Of a DNA stretch of 64,000 nt, positions 1 to 12,342 are shown piece by piece; within the stretch, counting starts at the first letter, position 1, and each line of letters starts with the position of its first letter. The stretch covers positions 3,203,528 through 3,267,527 of the forward strand of contig NC_045140.1 in the NCBI RefSeq assembly GCF_008831285.2, given 5' to 3'. The notes beneath the pieces were generated by a model. It worked only from the letters and a program-made list of their open reading frames with translations, searched no databases and was not told the DNA's origin. This stretch comes from Nymphaea colorata (lineage: Eukaryota; Streptophyta; Magnoliopsida; Nymphaeales; Nymphaeaceae). The position numbers were made by a program, and so were the translations under genes.

Positions 1-105
1 TGAATTATGAGTTCTATAAATCATGTTTAGCAGAAAGACAGATGTTTCTTGCTCATTATCAGACAATTACTTATTCACAAACCCACATGTGGAGGTAATA
101 GTTCT

Positions 106-160
106 CATTTTCCATCTTATGGAAAACCCTTTTCGCTCTGTGTAGCCCTACCCCCTTCTA
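106..160. repeat. dispersed repeat fragment, copy 1
   Basis: A block of about 55 bp is shared with 41569-41625. It includes the exact 20-mer ATGGAAAACCCTTTTCGCTC followed by a C-rich stretch. The other copy lies about 70 bp after a TATA-like sequence (CATAAATAGG). I infer, without proof, a fragment of a long terminal repeat. Confidence 0.45.
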
Positions 161-599
161 GGGGGCACACCAAAAGAGCCCGAACTTATTTTGATTCAAG
201 TGCAGGTTTGCAGATAAGTGGCTGTTTATTAATGTATCAAGTTGATGCACTTCTAATACGTGACATTAGACGGACACCGGGGAGTTAAGATACTTACCTG
301 TCATCTGCCAGTACTTCCTACCAAGGTTTTCAAAAGTTTGGACGTGTGCATGGAAACTTTAGAAAAGAAAATGTGAACAAGTAACAAGCTGCGATTCGAA
401 CAACGCGGCTCACAACCAACATAAGCAGTTAGTGTAGCAGATCTCAGCCTGTCAAATATGAGACCAAGATATCAGTCTTTTGTCAAATGAGAATTACTTG
501 TTTTTTGTTCATAACAGCAGGAAATTTGTGCAACTTTTCGTAGAAGCTATGACGAGATTCCAATTGAAAATCAGCTTTCATCCTCTTAACTACAGAGCT

Positions 600-739
600 T
601 CAGATATCAATAATCTGGATCAAAAAGAGATTGGCACCAATGGCAACTCCACAAAATGCTAGGACCTTCGGATATTGGTCGGTAAACCTTATAAAGGCCC
701 AGTTTGTCGATCTGGCCACATACACAGTCAATCGTCTAA
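600..739 (-). pseudogene. possible orphan C-terminal exon of a membrane protein
   Basis: Read on the minus strand, a segment preceded by an AG (741-740) gives 45 sensible residues and ends in TGA at 602-600. The end is hydrophobic, including KVLAFCGVAIGANLFLIQII, which would make one membrane segment. I do not recognise the family. No upstream exon could be joined with confidence; the minus-strand frames between 840 and 1560 are broken by stops. It could be a gene remnant, the last exon of a gene with large introns, or chance. Confidence 0.2.
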
Positions 740-1889
740 CTGGTCAGGCAATCTCCTTTGACAAGCACAGAGACTAATCTTAGTAAGACCAGTTCTTGGC
801 CATTCCAGTTTATTGGATGACTACTTTCATACTGGCTCAATCTTGTGTTTTCGTAATAAAGAAGATGAAGATGGTCCGATCTTTCATTTGCGAAGTTAAA
901 ATGGTTGCGAGAGTCACTTTGCTGATTAGAAAGTCCTCGACTCCTAATACAAATTTATATAGGGGAAGGCAGATGGAAGAAGGGGATCTTCAAGTCTCGT
1001 TACTGGTGGTAGGGATGAACCTCTTGCTCACCTCTTACTAGACTGTGGGTAATCGTCACTGAAACGTGACACTTAAGTTGAAGAGTGTACTGCTTCCATC
1101 AGGTTCAGGTAATAGGGATAAACCTATCGCCCACCCGAAACAGGACCATAGGCAATCACGAAAGGCATCAAAGCCTATACAGAACCATAGAATACCGGCA
1201 AGTCTACGGGGTTTTGCTCCAACTTTGGTTAAAGGATGCCATTGACCAAAGCAATAGCGAGGTCTGTTGGTGGAGTTTTGAGCCTGCAAATCTTCCTGAT
1301 TTTGTTACAGCAGGAATTAACACAACTGTCAGAAATGCACCGCTGGGAGATGCTTGGAAAACACCTGATCAAAGTAGTTGGCATGTTCAACCAGTTGTAG
1401 ATATCATCCAACCCCATCTGCCCACCGACTGCACCGCCGAACAAGTGGCCAACAATCAAGGATTAATTGGAAAAAGGCACGATTCACCAATAAGTCTCTT
1501 TCCAAGAACCGTATGGTGGCCTTTCAAACAGTAATTAGGTCAACTATGGCCGTTCCATGAACCATGCATCTTCAAGAAAAGCTCTCCCTCGCCCAGCCTT
1601 TGTATTAAGAGGTCAATCTTCAGACGGGGAATTCGTGAAACCCGTTTTGCAGAGGACAAATTCCCTTGTAGTTGCTAAATAGCATTGTCTAGAGCATTGT
1701 GACAAATATTGTTCTAGAAAAAATATCTGCAAAATTTTTTCGAGTATATAGTATTTTTTAGCGAAGTTGTTCTTTAAAAAAAATTTAAAAAAATCTCAAC
1801 AATTTTTAAAAATTAAAAAAATCATAAGAAACACAAGAAAAACATAAATTTTTTTACAAATTAAAAATTAGTAAAATCTCAGGAAAAAT

Positions 1890-2035
1890 CATGAAAAGTC
1901 GCAATAAAATGACGACCTTTTCGTTTTGGCGAGATTTTCAAAATCTTGCGACTTGTTCCTGATTTTTTTGTTTTATTTGATTTTCTCGTAAATATCGCAA
2001 GATTTTCGAAAATGTCGCTGTATGTCATACTGGTC
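1890..2035. repeat. dispersed repeat, shared with 51895-52035
   Basis: The two places share an ordered series of short motifs: cgcaagat, gagatttt, cctgat, tttcgttttact-like, tcgtaaatat and cgaaaat. They are clearly related but diverged. The second copy sits in intron 3 of the chalcone-isomerase-like gene. No termini or target-site duplication are visible, so the class is unknown. Confidence 0.4.
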
Positions 2036-3527
2036 TAGAGAATCGGAATCCACCAGGGGATGGATAAGTGAAAGTTAAATGTAGTGAGCAAATACTAAAT
2101 AGGATTCAGGGAGTCCGTCCAGACATGCGAGATTACACATTCTAAAAGAGCTGGCACCATAAGGAAGGGCAAGGATGGACCAGAATCCTAGAGCAAATCC
2201 CACCAACGATCAAGATGCAAATAGCCTCATCCAGGAGTAAGCTAGTCAGTCGTCTATGGTAGTCCCCTTCATGACTCAGCTGTAAATGAGGCTGATAACA
2301 CAGCCAAAAACAGAAAATATATTAAAGGCACTGAGGCCTGAAAACAAAACACCGTTGAAGAATAAGACAAACTGCATTAAATAACTCGGTAACTGTGCAA
2401 AACACGGTTTATTTACATCAGGGAATACAGGTCCTATTTATACAAGAAATTCATATAGACAGGTATGCATATTATGCTTATGCTTATGCGTGTGTGTGTG
2501 TGTGTGTGTGTCTTGTGGATCCAGTCATATATGCATTATAAAAAAATGAAATAGGTTTTTGTACAGAATGACTGATGAGCAGAAGACTCATTTGCCTACA
2601 GTCTTGAAGAATGGTAATGCAACAAGCCAGAAAAAAGTGTTGCCAATGTGAAAAAGATGATAGAAAAGACATTTAAGAAAGCTATTAAACCATCAAAAGA
2701 ACAAAGTGCATCCTTGATCAAACTGATAAGTGTATGGGCCATTTGTTACATTCTCTTGTAGACAGGTCAGTGATGGACCAAAAATGTTCAATCAGCCAGG
2801 AAAACAGATAGCATTCAGCAAAGTAACGGAAGATGATAATGACATGTAGTGAAGTGGAAAATCCACATAGCTATCATAACATACTTTGAAAAGAAAAAGT
2901 GTGGCACTGGCAGCTTGAAGGAAATCTAAACAGAAAAGGATAAAAGATTATTATGTTTAGTAAACAGATTCATGAGCTCTTCCTCGCCAATGTAAGTTGT
3001 AGACCTCCTGAGTGAGGAGGGAAGGCATCACATTAGCATATTAAATAATTAAACAGCTTCATTCTTCCACGCATACACTAGGAAGAGTAAGGTAGTCACT
3101 CCAAATTATAATGGATGATACCGCAAAGTCAAAATACCCACAATCAAAAGCAAATGCTCAAATATAAGAACGTTGTTGGTTTTCGAAGTCTTGTATAGGA
3201 ATAATCCTTATCAAATGTTTTCGTATCGTTCTCTCTACAGTAAAGGGTGTTTATTTGGCAATGGAAGTGTCACAAACCCCTCCTCAAAATAGAATTATAC
3301 AACTTCCAAGTAAACATAATCAATAGATAGATATAAGCTTTTGCACTGTCAACAATTCATAGATTGCTCCACACATGCAGAATGCTTATTGATATCCATT
3401 AATGTGAAGTGGGTCCGTTAACATGCAATTCTGTACAGTCACGAAATGGATTTCTGAACACCAAGACAGAAAGTTGGGCAATTCATCCCTTTCAGCCTGA
3501 TCTACCATAAATACCTGATTTGCATGT

Positions 3528-4565
3528 TTAGCTTGATTTTGTATAGAAACGTATGGCAACAGCTAGACCCAGAATTGCCAATGGAATAAAGAACTGTAGA
3601 AGCTTGATAATGAATTCAGACTTTTTCTCTTGGTTGATAGAAGACTGCATTGGTTGTGGTGTATATATGGGCTTTGCCGGGATCGTTGATGTATCAATCT
3701 CACCAATCAAGTATCCATCCATCATTGCCCTTGCAGTACTGCTATGACCAACATCCTCAAAATCATCTGTTGCATCCTTACCTACCAACCAAGAAGGGGA
3801 TAGTTAATCTCTAGTATCTTCACAATCATGTAGATGCCAGTGTAAAGAAATTTACCTGTGGCAGACAAGAGAACATCGTCTCCACCTGGATGGTCATCTA
3901 AGAATTGGGTTACATCATATACCTGCTTTTATCATTTCAAAAAAAACATAAAGAGCAAGCTAAAAGGGCAAACAATTTTTGGCCACTCACACCAGTAGAA
4001 TACTGACAGAATCATAAAATTTATAGATAGACAAAGCAAAAAGAGAGATTTTTTGCAAGGGCATGGTACTCATGACCATCTGTATGTTGAAAACTTAAAG
4101 TACCAACAATACAATTCTCAGAAGCCAGTGCCATATTGATGAGACAAAACTCGAAGAACGTACATATCATGAGAAGTACCAACTCTTCAGGAACTCAAAA
4201 GCATAAAAGCAAATTAGCTTTTGATCTCTCATAAACTTCAAGCTTTTAACTGTACAATTTCTAGTAACATTTTTCTCCAACAATAGAAACTACAAAACAA
4301 GAACACGTCAATATCAGCTAAAGGTTCTTATAAGACATCCAGAACCGCCATCTAAATATATATCTGTTCTTTATGACCATAATAAATTGACAATACAACA
4401 CAAGAAACTGAACATATACTCCTATCCTTAGTTATGAGTCTTATGACAGTGTACCAAAATCAACATAGAAATGAAAGCACCTTTAATAGAAACATAACCA
4501 TATTCTATGTTCTCAGTTAGGAGCTACAATTAAACTCCAACAGTTAGAGAGACAAAATCATGTTA

Positions 4566-4605
<40 letters not shown>

Positions 4606-5840
4606 TTCAAAGTTTCTTCCAAACCTATCATGTATTTAAGATAGGAAAAACAAAATCAAGGGCATGGATGGGGATAAAGATCAGGTTAGGGTGTGCATCC
4701 ACAACCTGTCCCAATGTACTTAAATACAGACTTCTTTTGGGCAGTGTGTGACCACGTAATCGCAACAGGACACTAATGTAGTTCCACCACAGGGCTGCAC
4801 CATCCCGGAATAAAGCTCTTATAGCAAGAAGTTAAAGATCAAGATAGAACATTTTCACCCTACATTCAGTTCAGAGAGGTTGAGCAAATTGAAAGGCTAA
4901 AGGAATTTTTGCTCAATCCCATTATCTGTTCGTTGAAGACCATTGCTTTCAGGTATCACCTTAAGTATGTCCCTTTCATGCGCAACCTACAAAATAATCT
5001 TCACTGCTTGATTGCTAAGCTGACGTTGGACAGGCCCCATCCTGACTATGCGAAGAGATGCGCCACCCATGACCTCCATCGTCTTGGAGGTCCCAAGTGG
5101 ACCCACCAAGCCTGTTGACAGAAGCTTTTATTCGGCCAATAATATACTACGTGCAAGCAGCTAAGCTTCAACCCATCCCGTTGGATGCATGAATAGACAG
5201 TGTACTTTAGTTTTTGTATAAAGTTCTTGTTGCTTCATTTTAATAAAGCAGAGCACCAAAAACAGGTGACCTGAAAAGAAAAGAGCTACCAAGTTGAATG
5301 TCTGCAGATAAGATTATGACAGACAAAAGGAAAAGGACTTGACCAGCCAAAGCCTTTACAAAAGCCTAATTCCTCGACACAAGTGAAGATTTAGAACGAT
5401 CTTCCGTCCATTTGCTGAACAGACAAATCATAGTCTGAAGGAATTTATATAACACCATCTGCGTCTTCCTCTAAAATAGCACCATCATGAAGAAACTACA
5501 AAAGCGATACCGATCCAAACATCTTAACAGCTTCAGAAAGACAAAGAAGGGGGAACCAATAAATGAATGAGCTCTTTGACACACAAAAAATGATGGCAAA
5601 GGAAACGAGACAAGAGCAGCACATATCAACTCGTGATCATCATTTTAACTGGGTCATAAATCAACCGGTTAACAATCAAATAGAGGACAAAGCAGGAAGC
5701 ATCGAGAGAGAAAGAGAGTTTATTCGTTTATGTGGGTTGGGGGTCACCTTGCCGTTAATTACAAGCCAGCAATCCTTGGAGTTGTTGTGCTTTGAGACCT
5801 CTTCCAAAGTGAACACCTTTGCATCAGCAGCATCCCCCAT
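3528..5840 (-). CDS. cytochrome b5, tail-anchored (microsomal type)
   Basis: This encodes a heme electron carrier of the ER (or outer mitochondrial) membrane that passes electrons from reductases to fatty-acid desaturases, hydroxylases and some P450s. Minus-strand exons are 5840-5748, 3922-3856 and 3781-3528, all with GT-AG borders, giving 137 residues, usual for the family. The heme ligands are His42 in HPGG and His66 in DVGHS. A C-terminal membrane anchor lies at about 110-130, followed by a short basic tail. I chose the ATG at 5840 (MGDAADAK) because family members start there. The frame stays open to an upstream ATG at 5930, which would add 30 residues. Intron 1 (5747-3923) contains the left border of the 6.6-kb tandem duplication, so a second identical exon 1 lies upstream at 12343-12435. 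No symbol is given because the plant paralogues cannot be told apart by eye. Confidence 0.93.
4569..4601. repeat. (GA)n microsatellite
   Basis: A pure GA tract in cytochrome b5 intron 1, just inside the left border of the duplication. The same tract with the same length is present at 11164-11196 in copy 2. Open frames over it (an RE-repeat peptide) are not coding. Confidence 0.85.
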
Positions 5841-6092
5841 CCGGCTTCTCCTTCTTGCTCCCTCCCCGTTCCTCTGCTTTGTCACGCTTCCAATGGAAAG
5901 TTGCTGGGAGATAGGCTCCGACTCTGTCACGCTTCCTCTATGCGGTCCGCTTCTCTTTCCCTTCTACCTTTTTTATGTTTCCGTTTACCTTTTCTTTCAC
6001 TTGCTCAAGAACCAGAATTTTGGAAACATTGGTGCGTCTGTTCCCCATTATGCAAGTGTCGTTGAATCTCATCCTTTGACGTTCCCTTCACC

Positions 6093-6108
6093 ATATAATA
6101 TATATATG
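6093..6108 (-). promoter_or_regulatory. candidate TATA region of cytochrome b5, proximal copy
   Basis: On the minus strand a TATATATATTATATGG stretch lies about 255 bp before the ATG at 5840. It is the only TATA-like sequence close upstream and would place the start of a pyrimidine-rich leader near 6070. The identical element is at 12688-12703 before the duplicated exon 1. The call rests on sequence alone, and AT-rich DNA gives many false matches. Confidence 0.3.
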
Positions 6109-6596
6109 TATGCTACTGAGTTGACTTCATGTGGATCGCTTCCATGAAAAGGTGAAAATTAGGGAAGAATTAAATGACACTTTCAAAAACTTGGTTTTTC
6201 CAAAACCTCCTTTTGTTAAAACTTGTTTTTTTTTTTTTTTTGAGTTTTTGAAACCTGATTTGCCTGTTTGGACGGCAAAGCAACAACGAGGTCTTCATTT
6301 TTCAAATATCGGTTTGTGTTTGGATGACAAAACATGAATTTTTAATGGTACTTACCAAAAAATAAAATAAAATAAAAAGAACTTCAGCTGAATGCTGCAT
6401 ACAGCTACAACCATCCTCACAAAAAGTGAGTTTTGGATGAAAAATCTAGAGATCCAACTTTTTCAACACCATATAAATGTGTCTTTTTCACTTCATATTT
6501 TTTTACACAGGAGAGCTTCTCATAGTTTTGGATTTTATTTATTGTTCTCTTTTATGGGGATCCAGATCCACTTATATTCTATATAAAGTCAGCTGT

Positions 6597-7017
6597 AGAG
6601 ATGTCATCTTGTCGAAGATACTCTTAACTACATTCATTTTTTCAGATATTCACATATTCATATTCAAACACGAATGAGAAAAATTAATATCAATTTGAAC
6701 CAGAATCTGAAATTCAATTTCACAATCGGAACCTGACTTTTACATTCATATCGAAATTCGAATCCAAATTTTGAACTAAATACATCCGGTTTTTAAACGT
6801 AACAGCATTTGGATATATGATATTTAGTTAAAGCTAAATTCGATCTCAATCTGATCCCGATCATATATTTATGTATATTTAAATAGAAATATGATCAGAT
6901 ATCATTGCTTAAATTCAAAGATTTCTTAATCATATACTAAATTCTTTTCCATGTCAAAATTTTTTTTGAAAAGTTGAATTAGATATCTAATCAGAATCAA
7001 ATAAATTGGCATCCCTG
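6597..7017. mobile_element. MITE-like element, ~400-bp GGATGTCAA family (proximal copy)
   Basis: The ends are TAGAGATGTCA and TTGGCATCCCT, imperfect inverted repeats. The interior carries many GAATCCAAAT / GATCCGAT-like words found in the better preserved members at 47716-48117 and 49543-49949. No clear target-site duplication remains. It lies upstream of cytochrome b5 and was copied by the tandem duplication to about 13193-13614. Confidence 0.5.
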
Positions 7018-7659
7018 GTTATGAGCCGGCCGCACTAAGGGGACTGGTGTGTGGCCAAGGTTAGACATGATTCCTTGAATAATGGGTGACAATTATTGGC
7101 GTCGGTGGGTGATATGAGGTGAAGCACAATCGACAAGTCCATGCCTAACACTGACGTATTTTCTCTTCATGTGGACAGAGTTGTAGTAGCGCGCCACGAA
7201 AGAGATCAAAATTAAGAATGAGGAAATATTGTGGTAGAATAATATATGAGGTTTTAGCTAGGGATGTAAAATTAAATTGGCTTCAAACGGATACATATAT
7301 AACCATATCATGCGAAATCTAAGTTACTTAAACCAATTATAAGCATATATTTTTTTTGGTGTAATTTAGAGGTAAATTCAGGCTCGAACCTTCTTCCTGA
7401 GATCTCAGCGGTGAAATCAATGTGGTGCGGACTGCAGCGGGTTCTTCTTCATTCCCATTTGGGAAGGTGACTGTTCATCAGATGGCCAAATTAATCATGC
7501 CTCTTTAGTCTTTTGTGTTCATGTTCATCAAAATTTTGGGGTTTTGTCATGTTAGAGAAATTTTGATATCTAAGAAATTTAAAAAGTTGCAGAGTTAGAT
7601 GCAACAAAAAGTTTGTCTCACACAGAAATGGTACCTACAAAAATTTTTTATTGGGTTAT

Positions 7660-7960
7660 GGCTGGGCATTGGGCTGGACCCGATTCAAAGTCAGGCTCAG
7701 GCTGGCCGGAAGCCTATGTCTCAGCATGCGGATCGAGCCCGGGACAGGCCTCAATCATCGATTTTAATGAAAAATAATAAAATTATTCATACTTAATATG
7801 TAAATAAGGTATTTATAATGAAAAAATTGCACAAAATTATATTTTAATAATTTTATATTATATATGTTATCGGGCCACACCTTCAATCGGGCTCAAACCA
7901 GCCTGAGTCCTTGTTTTACGGTCTTGTCCGATGCTCAGCCCAACACTCATTTCTATATTG
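7660..7960. repeat. GC-rich-arm / AT-core repeat (copy in duplication unit 1)
   Basis: Two GC-rich arms made of GGGCTGG, GGCTCAGGCTGG and GGGCTCAAACC-like words flank an AT-rich core of about 110 bp. The arms are loosely inverted: the left has GGGCATTGGGCTGG and the right, read in reverse complement, has GTTGGGCTGAGCATCGG. Related elements are at 14257-14557 (the duplicate), 25712-26090 and 46262-46560. This looks like a non-autonomous foldback or MITE family; the superfamily is not determined. Confidence 0.5.
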
Positions 7961-10900
7961 GGTTTTCAAGGTATGATAGTATATATCATACCTTAAGATG
8001 TTAATAAATAAATTTTTTTTTTGGTTGTTTACATGTGGATATATAGTTAAAGAGTATAATCTGCAAATGCTCTTATTTGAGACAATTTGTCCCTGGCCAT
8101 AAAGGCAGAGGGGTCAGTAAGGGCCATGGCTACCCTCAAATTTTCAGAAAAAAAAATGTTTATAATTTTGAAAATTTTTAATGTGACCCTGTAAAAATTC
8201 TGAAAAATATTATACTGATCACTTAGAATTGATAATGCAGATAACATAAGATTCAGATTCACACTATCTTGTCCTATCGACTAGATGTTATTAAATCCAA
8301 TAATTCTTTAACATTAACATCCGACCCAGATCTGGAGAAGATTCGTTGGTGTTAGTTGGATTTGGATTCACATATAATAGTACTGAATCCATCAAAAGAT
8401 GAGCAAAATATTTTCTAATTACAAGCTTTACCCGGTTCAAAATATCTCTGATTTAGACAACACATCCAAAAGAAGAAGAAGAAGAAGAAGAAAAAAAAGA
8501 GCCGTTCTTATGTGGCACATCAATTTTTTAATTTGAGGAGAAGGCTTGAACACGGCGCAGTAGCTCCACCACACGTAGGTTGGTGTTGGCGTTTGCAGCC
8601 CACAGAATTTCTTGATTTTGTACATTGAAGACTTCGGCTATCTGCCGTTTTATAGAGTGAGATACGGCGGAATTGAAATCAACCGGCTATCTTTCTGGTC
8701 GGATGGTTGCTTTGAAGATGATATTTGTAGACATCAAATCAGGGCCATCCATCTTTTTTTATCTGGCTGACCGGATGAGTACGACCGTTGGATGGTAGGG
8801 GCCTCCCCCATCCTCCATACAAACTACGGTGTATATATATATATATATATAAAAGAGAATCTCCGCCCCATCGCAACTACCTAATGCAATATACACAATG
8901 AACATGATTATATACACGGTTCAATACAGTCCATTGAAAAGTATGTTGTGAGAGTCCGAAGGATTGCTCAATTCAATCCAAACTTGCAGAGAAAAATTCA
9001 AAAAAAAAAAAAAAAATCTCATTCATGGGCTTAGTGGGTAATCCCTTGATGTATGTACATATTGATATAAAAGTACCATAAAAATCCAATACACCATAAG
9101 TCATACAATATTGTCAAACCTGTACTTACTTGGAGTGTTATATTCAAAATAATATCTTGCATTTAATATTGGACAGAAGCATATGGTTTTTTCGGAAAGG
9201 GGATTGGCAGTTGAGAGTAAAGAAGCTCGAAATCCGGTCGCTGGGAACCTTGGAAACCGTCCCGCAGTTGGTAGTTGGCCTGACCGTAGTGTCAGTAGTA
9301 CCGCATTCAAACGAATTTATTCAATCGCTTTTGCGACGCTCGCACCGGTCATAGATTTTAATATGTATTCATCTCGCAAGAAGGACAGCAGCAAAAAGAA
9401 GATGAGAAAGATTGGATTCCGCTCGTATTCCAAAAGTTCGTTGCCACACTTTATGCAGCTAAAGAGGGTTCGAAACCAGAGGCATGTGGGTTGTGTGAGA
9501 GAGGAAGAGCACGAATAAATATTGTTGGGTTCTGCAAATTAAAGAGAAGGACGAGCATCCGTTGGTTGGCGGAACGGGGGAACAGGGGCCGTGGCTGCTG
9601 TCAGATCCAACCTGTGGCCACAATCCGCAGACGCTTTCTGTACCTTGCTTGGGCTTTATGATTGACAGTGGCCACGGCCAAGAGCGCCTCTCCGCTGCTG
9701 TTCTTGTGTGTGAATGCTGCCCCGCCGCACTGCAATCCTTTGGAAAAGGAAAAGCAATAAGTGATCACCACATGGGCAGTGTTTGTGTGTCTGTGTGACC
9801 GTCGAATCGGTGCATGAAGCAGCACATTGTATTCTCTTGGTTTCCTAAATGCTTTTACGGTTTGCACATCAAGCTAGTCATTGTTGGCAAACTCATAATT
9901 CAAACTCGGATCGATGGATGGATGATTGGGTGAAAGTTGACTGTCGACTCAATCAAGTTTTAAATTGTGCCAGTTAGGATGAGCCAATGTTCAATTATAA
10001 TAGAGGCTAGCCGAACCAACCTTGACTCATGGCTAGATATCTGAGCTGACTCGGGTGATTCTCGAGCTGACTCGGCGAGTCAGCCAACTATGGCTATAAT
10101 CAATTCAGGAGAGAATTCGCAAATTTGGTGTGAATGGGTCAGGAACACAATAAAAAATAATAAGAAACCATTTTTAAAAAAAAAAATACAAGTAAAAACG
10201 TCAAAGAAATAAAAAGGTTTTCAATATATATATATATATATATATGGAAGAGATAACTAGATAGGATGCTTTATTTGGCACTTGGGTAAACCATCGAGGG
10301 GATTATTCTGCCTTACTTGATATGGTTAGCTGATGCATACACAAGATATTTGTCCTTATGTTTAAATGAATGTCTATCCATTGTATTTGGCGGTTATCCA
10401 AAATATTGATACTCTTTGGGACATTTTCAAGATATCATTATGTTGTCAGTACTCTCGGGTTGTGCATAATGCTTGTTTGCTCTCATGCATATGGCCCCAA
10501 GAGAGCAATTCATGCCTTTGAACTTGCACCTTTTTCGTTTAGAGTCCTGTATATTGCTTTATTCAGATCATGCCAAATGGATGGAAATAGTGTTCTACTA
10601 AACTTAATTTAAATCATTTAAATCTGACCTTTACCTATGATTTCCTATAAATACTAAAGATAGAAGGCTGATATGTTTTAAAAAAGAGCAATTTTATCCA
10701 AAATTTTGGCTCTGAAGGCTCAAATTTTGGGGAGTAATCACTTGACAAGCACAGAACTTGATCTTGTTCCCAAACAACCTCATCTTATTGCATGAGGTTG
10801 CATCAATCTCATTAAACAAACTTTGCAACCTGGACAACAATAAGCAATTTTTTTGCAAAAGTTGAGGCAGAGATATGGATGGTTGGGAGAAGAACATGAA

Positions 10901-11160
10901 AAAAAGGAAAGTAGAAACTAATACTAAATAACAAAAATACTCGTCACCTTTTTTTCTTTGTTTTTCCTTAATTGTCTATCATAATAGACGATTTATTATT
11001 AAATGATAGAATAACTCCTATCCTTAGTTATGAGTCTTATGACAGTGTACCAAAATCAACATAGAAATGAAAGCACCTTTAATAGAAACATAACCATATC
11101 TATGTTCTCAGTTAGGAGCTACAATTAAACTCCAACAGTTAGAGAGACAAAATCATGTTA

Positions 11161-11200
<40 letters not shown>

Positions 11201-12342
11201 TTCAAAGTTTCTTCCAAACCTATCATGTATTTAAGATAGGAAAAACAAAATCAAGGGCATGGATGGGGATAAAGATCAGGTTAGGGTGTGCATCCACAAC
11301 CTGTCCCAATGTACTTAAATACAGACTTCTTTTGGGCAGTGTGTGACCACGTAATCGCAACAGGACACTAATGTAGTTCCACCACAGGGCTGCACCATCC
11401 CGGAATAAAGCTCTTATAGCAAGAAGTTAAAGATCAAGATAGAACATTTTCACCCTACATTCAGTTCAGAGAGGTTGAGCAAATTGAAAGGCTAAAGGAA
11501 TTTTTGCTCAATCCCATTATCTGTTCGTTGAAGACCATTGCTTTCAGGTATCACCTTAAGTATGTCCCTTTCATGCGCAACCTACAAAATAATCTTCACT
11601 GCTTGATTGCTAAGCTGACGTTGGACAGGCCCCATCCTGACTATGCGAAGAGATGCGCCACCCATGACCTCCATCGTCTTGGAGGTCCCAAGTGGACCCA
11701 CCAAGCCTGTTGACAGAAGCTTTTATTCGGCCAATAATATACTACGTGCAAGCAGCTAAGCTTCAACCCATCCCGTTGGATGCATGAATAGACAGTGTAC
11801 TTTAGTTTTTGTATAAAGTTCTTGTTGCTTCATTTTAATAAAGCAGAGCACCAAAAACAGGTGACCTGAAAAGAAAAGAGCTACCAAGTTGAATGTCTGC
11901 AGATAAGATTATGACAGACAAAAGGAAAAGGACTTGACCAGCCAAAGCCTTTACAAAAGCCTAATTCCTCGACACAAGTGAAGATTTAGAACGATCTTCC
12001 GTCCATTTGCTGAACAGACAAATCATAGTCTGAAGGAATTTATATAACACCATCTGCGTCTTCCTCTAAAATAGCACCATCATGAAGAAACTACAAAAGC
12101 GATACCGATCCAAACATCTTAACAGCTTCAGAAAGACAAAGAAGGGGGAACCAATAAATGAATGAGCTCTTTGACACACAAAAAATGATGGCAAAGGAAA
12201 CGAGACAAGAGCAGCACATATCAACTCGTGATCATCATTTTAACTGGGTCATAAATCAACCGGTTAACAATCAAATAGAGGACAAAGCAGGAAGCATCGA
12301 GAGAGAAAGAGAGTTTATTCGTTTATGTGGGTTGGGGGTCAC

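Larger units (their letters stand above)
1..3527. other. repeat-rich intergenic region
   Basis: No complete gene is recognised here. The stretch holds one possible orphan exon (600-739, minus), a segment at 106-160 that recurs at 41569-41625, a decayed repeat at 1890-2035 that recurs in the chalcone-isomerase-like gene, and a short (TG)n tract near 2493-2510. The reading frame at 1085-1534 (149 codons, plus) has no family I recognise, and both strands are open there. The part next to 3527 is probably the 3' UTR and downstream flank of the cytochrome b5 gene, because the gene reads leftward and stops at 3528. Confidence 0.5.
4418..11013. repeat. tandem duplication, copy 1 (cytochrome b5 side)
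   Basis: This 6.6-kb segment is followed directly by a second copy at 11014-17564 in the same orientation. The offset is 6596 at the left edge and drifts only from 6595 to 6599 up to about 9910. Over those 5.5 kb I saw only single-base length changes, mostly in homopolymers, and no clear substitution. From about 9915 to 11013 the copies differ in many substitutions and indels. The left edge lies in cytochrome b5 intron 1, and the unit carries exon 1 and its upstream region. The three border points share the four bases ACTC (4418-4421, 11014-11017, 17561-17564). Confidence 0.95.

Noticed and set aside
1085-1534. 149-codon plus-strand frame and minus-strand frames over it
   Set aside because: I tried to read it as mitochondrial, plastid or retroelement protein and found no match. 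Left as unknown, not a gene.
4560-4751. 63-codon frame over the (GA)n tract (copy at 11155-11346)
   Set aside because: Its start is the microsatellite giving an Arg-Glu repeat; it lies in cytochrome b5 intron 1 and its duplicate.
5563-6147. 194-codon plus-strand frame (and its copy at 12158-12742)
   Set aside because: It lies antisense over cytochrome b5 exon 1 and its leader; the minus strand carries the recognisable protein, and the plus frame has no family resemblance.
7370-7440. Possible SINE with a B-box-like GGTTCGAGCC on the minus strand
   Set aside because: No A box at the right distance, no 3' tail and no target-site duplication could be found.
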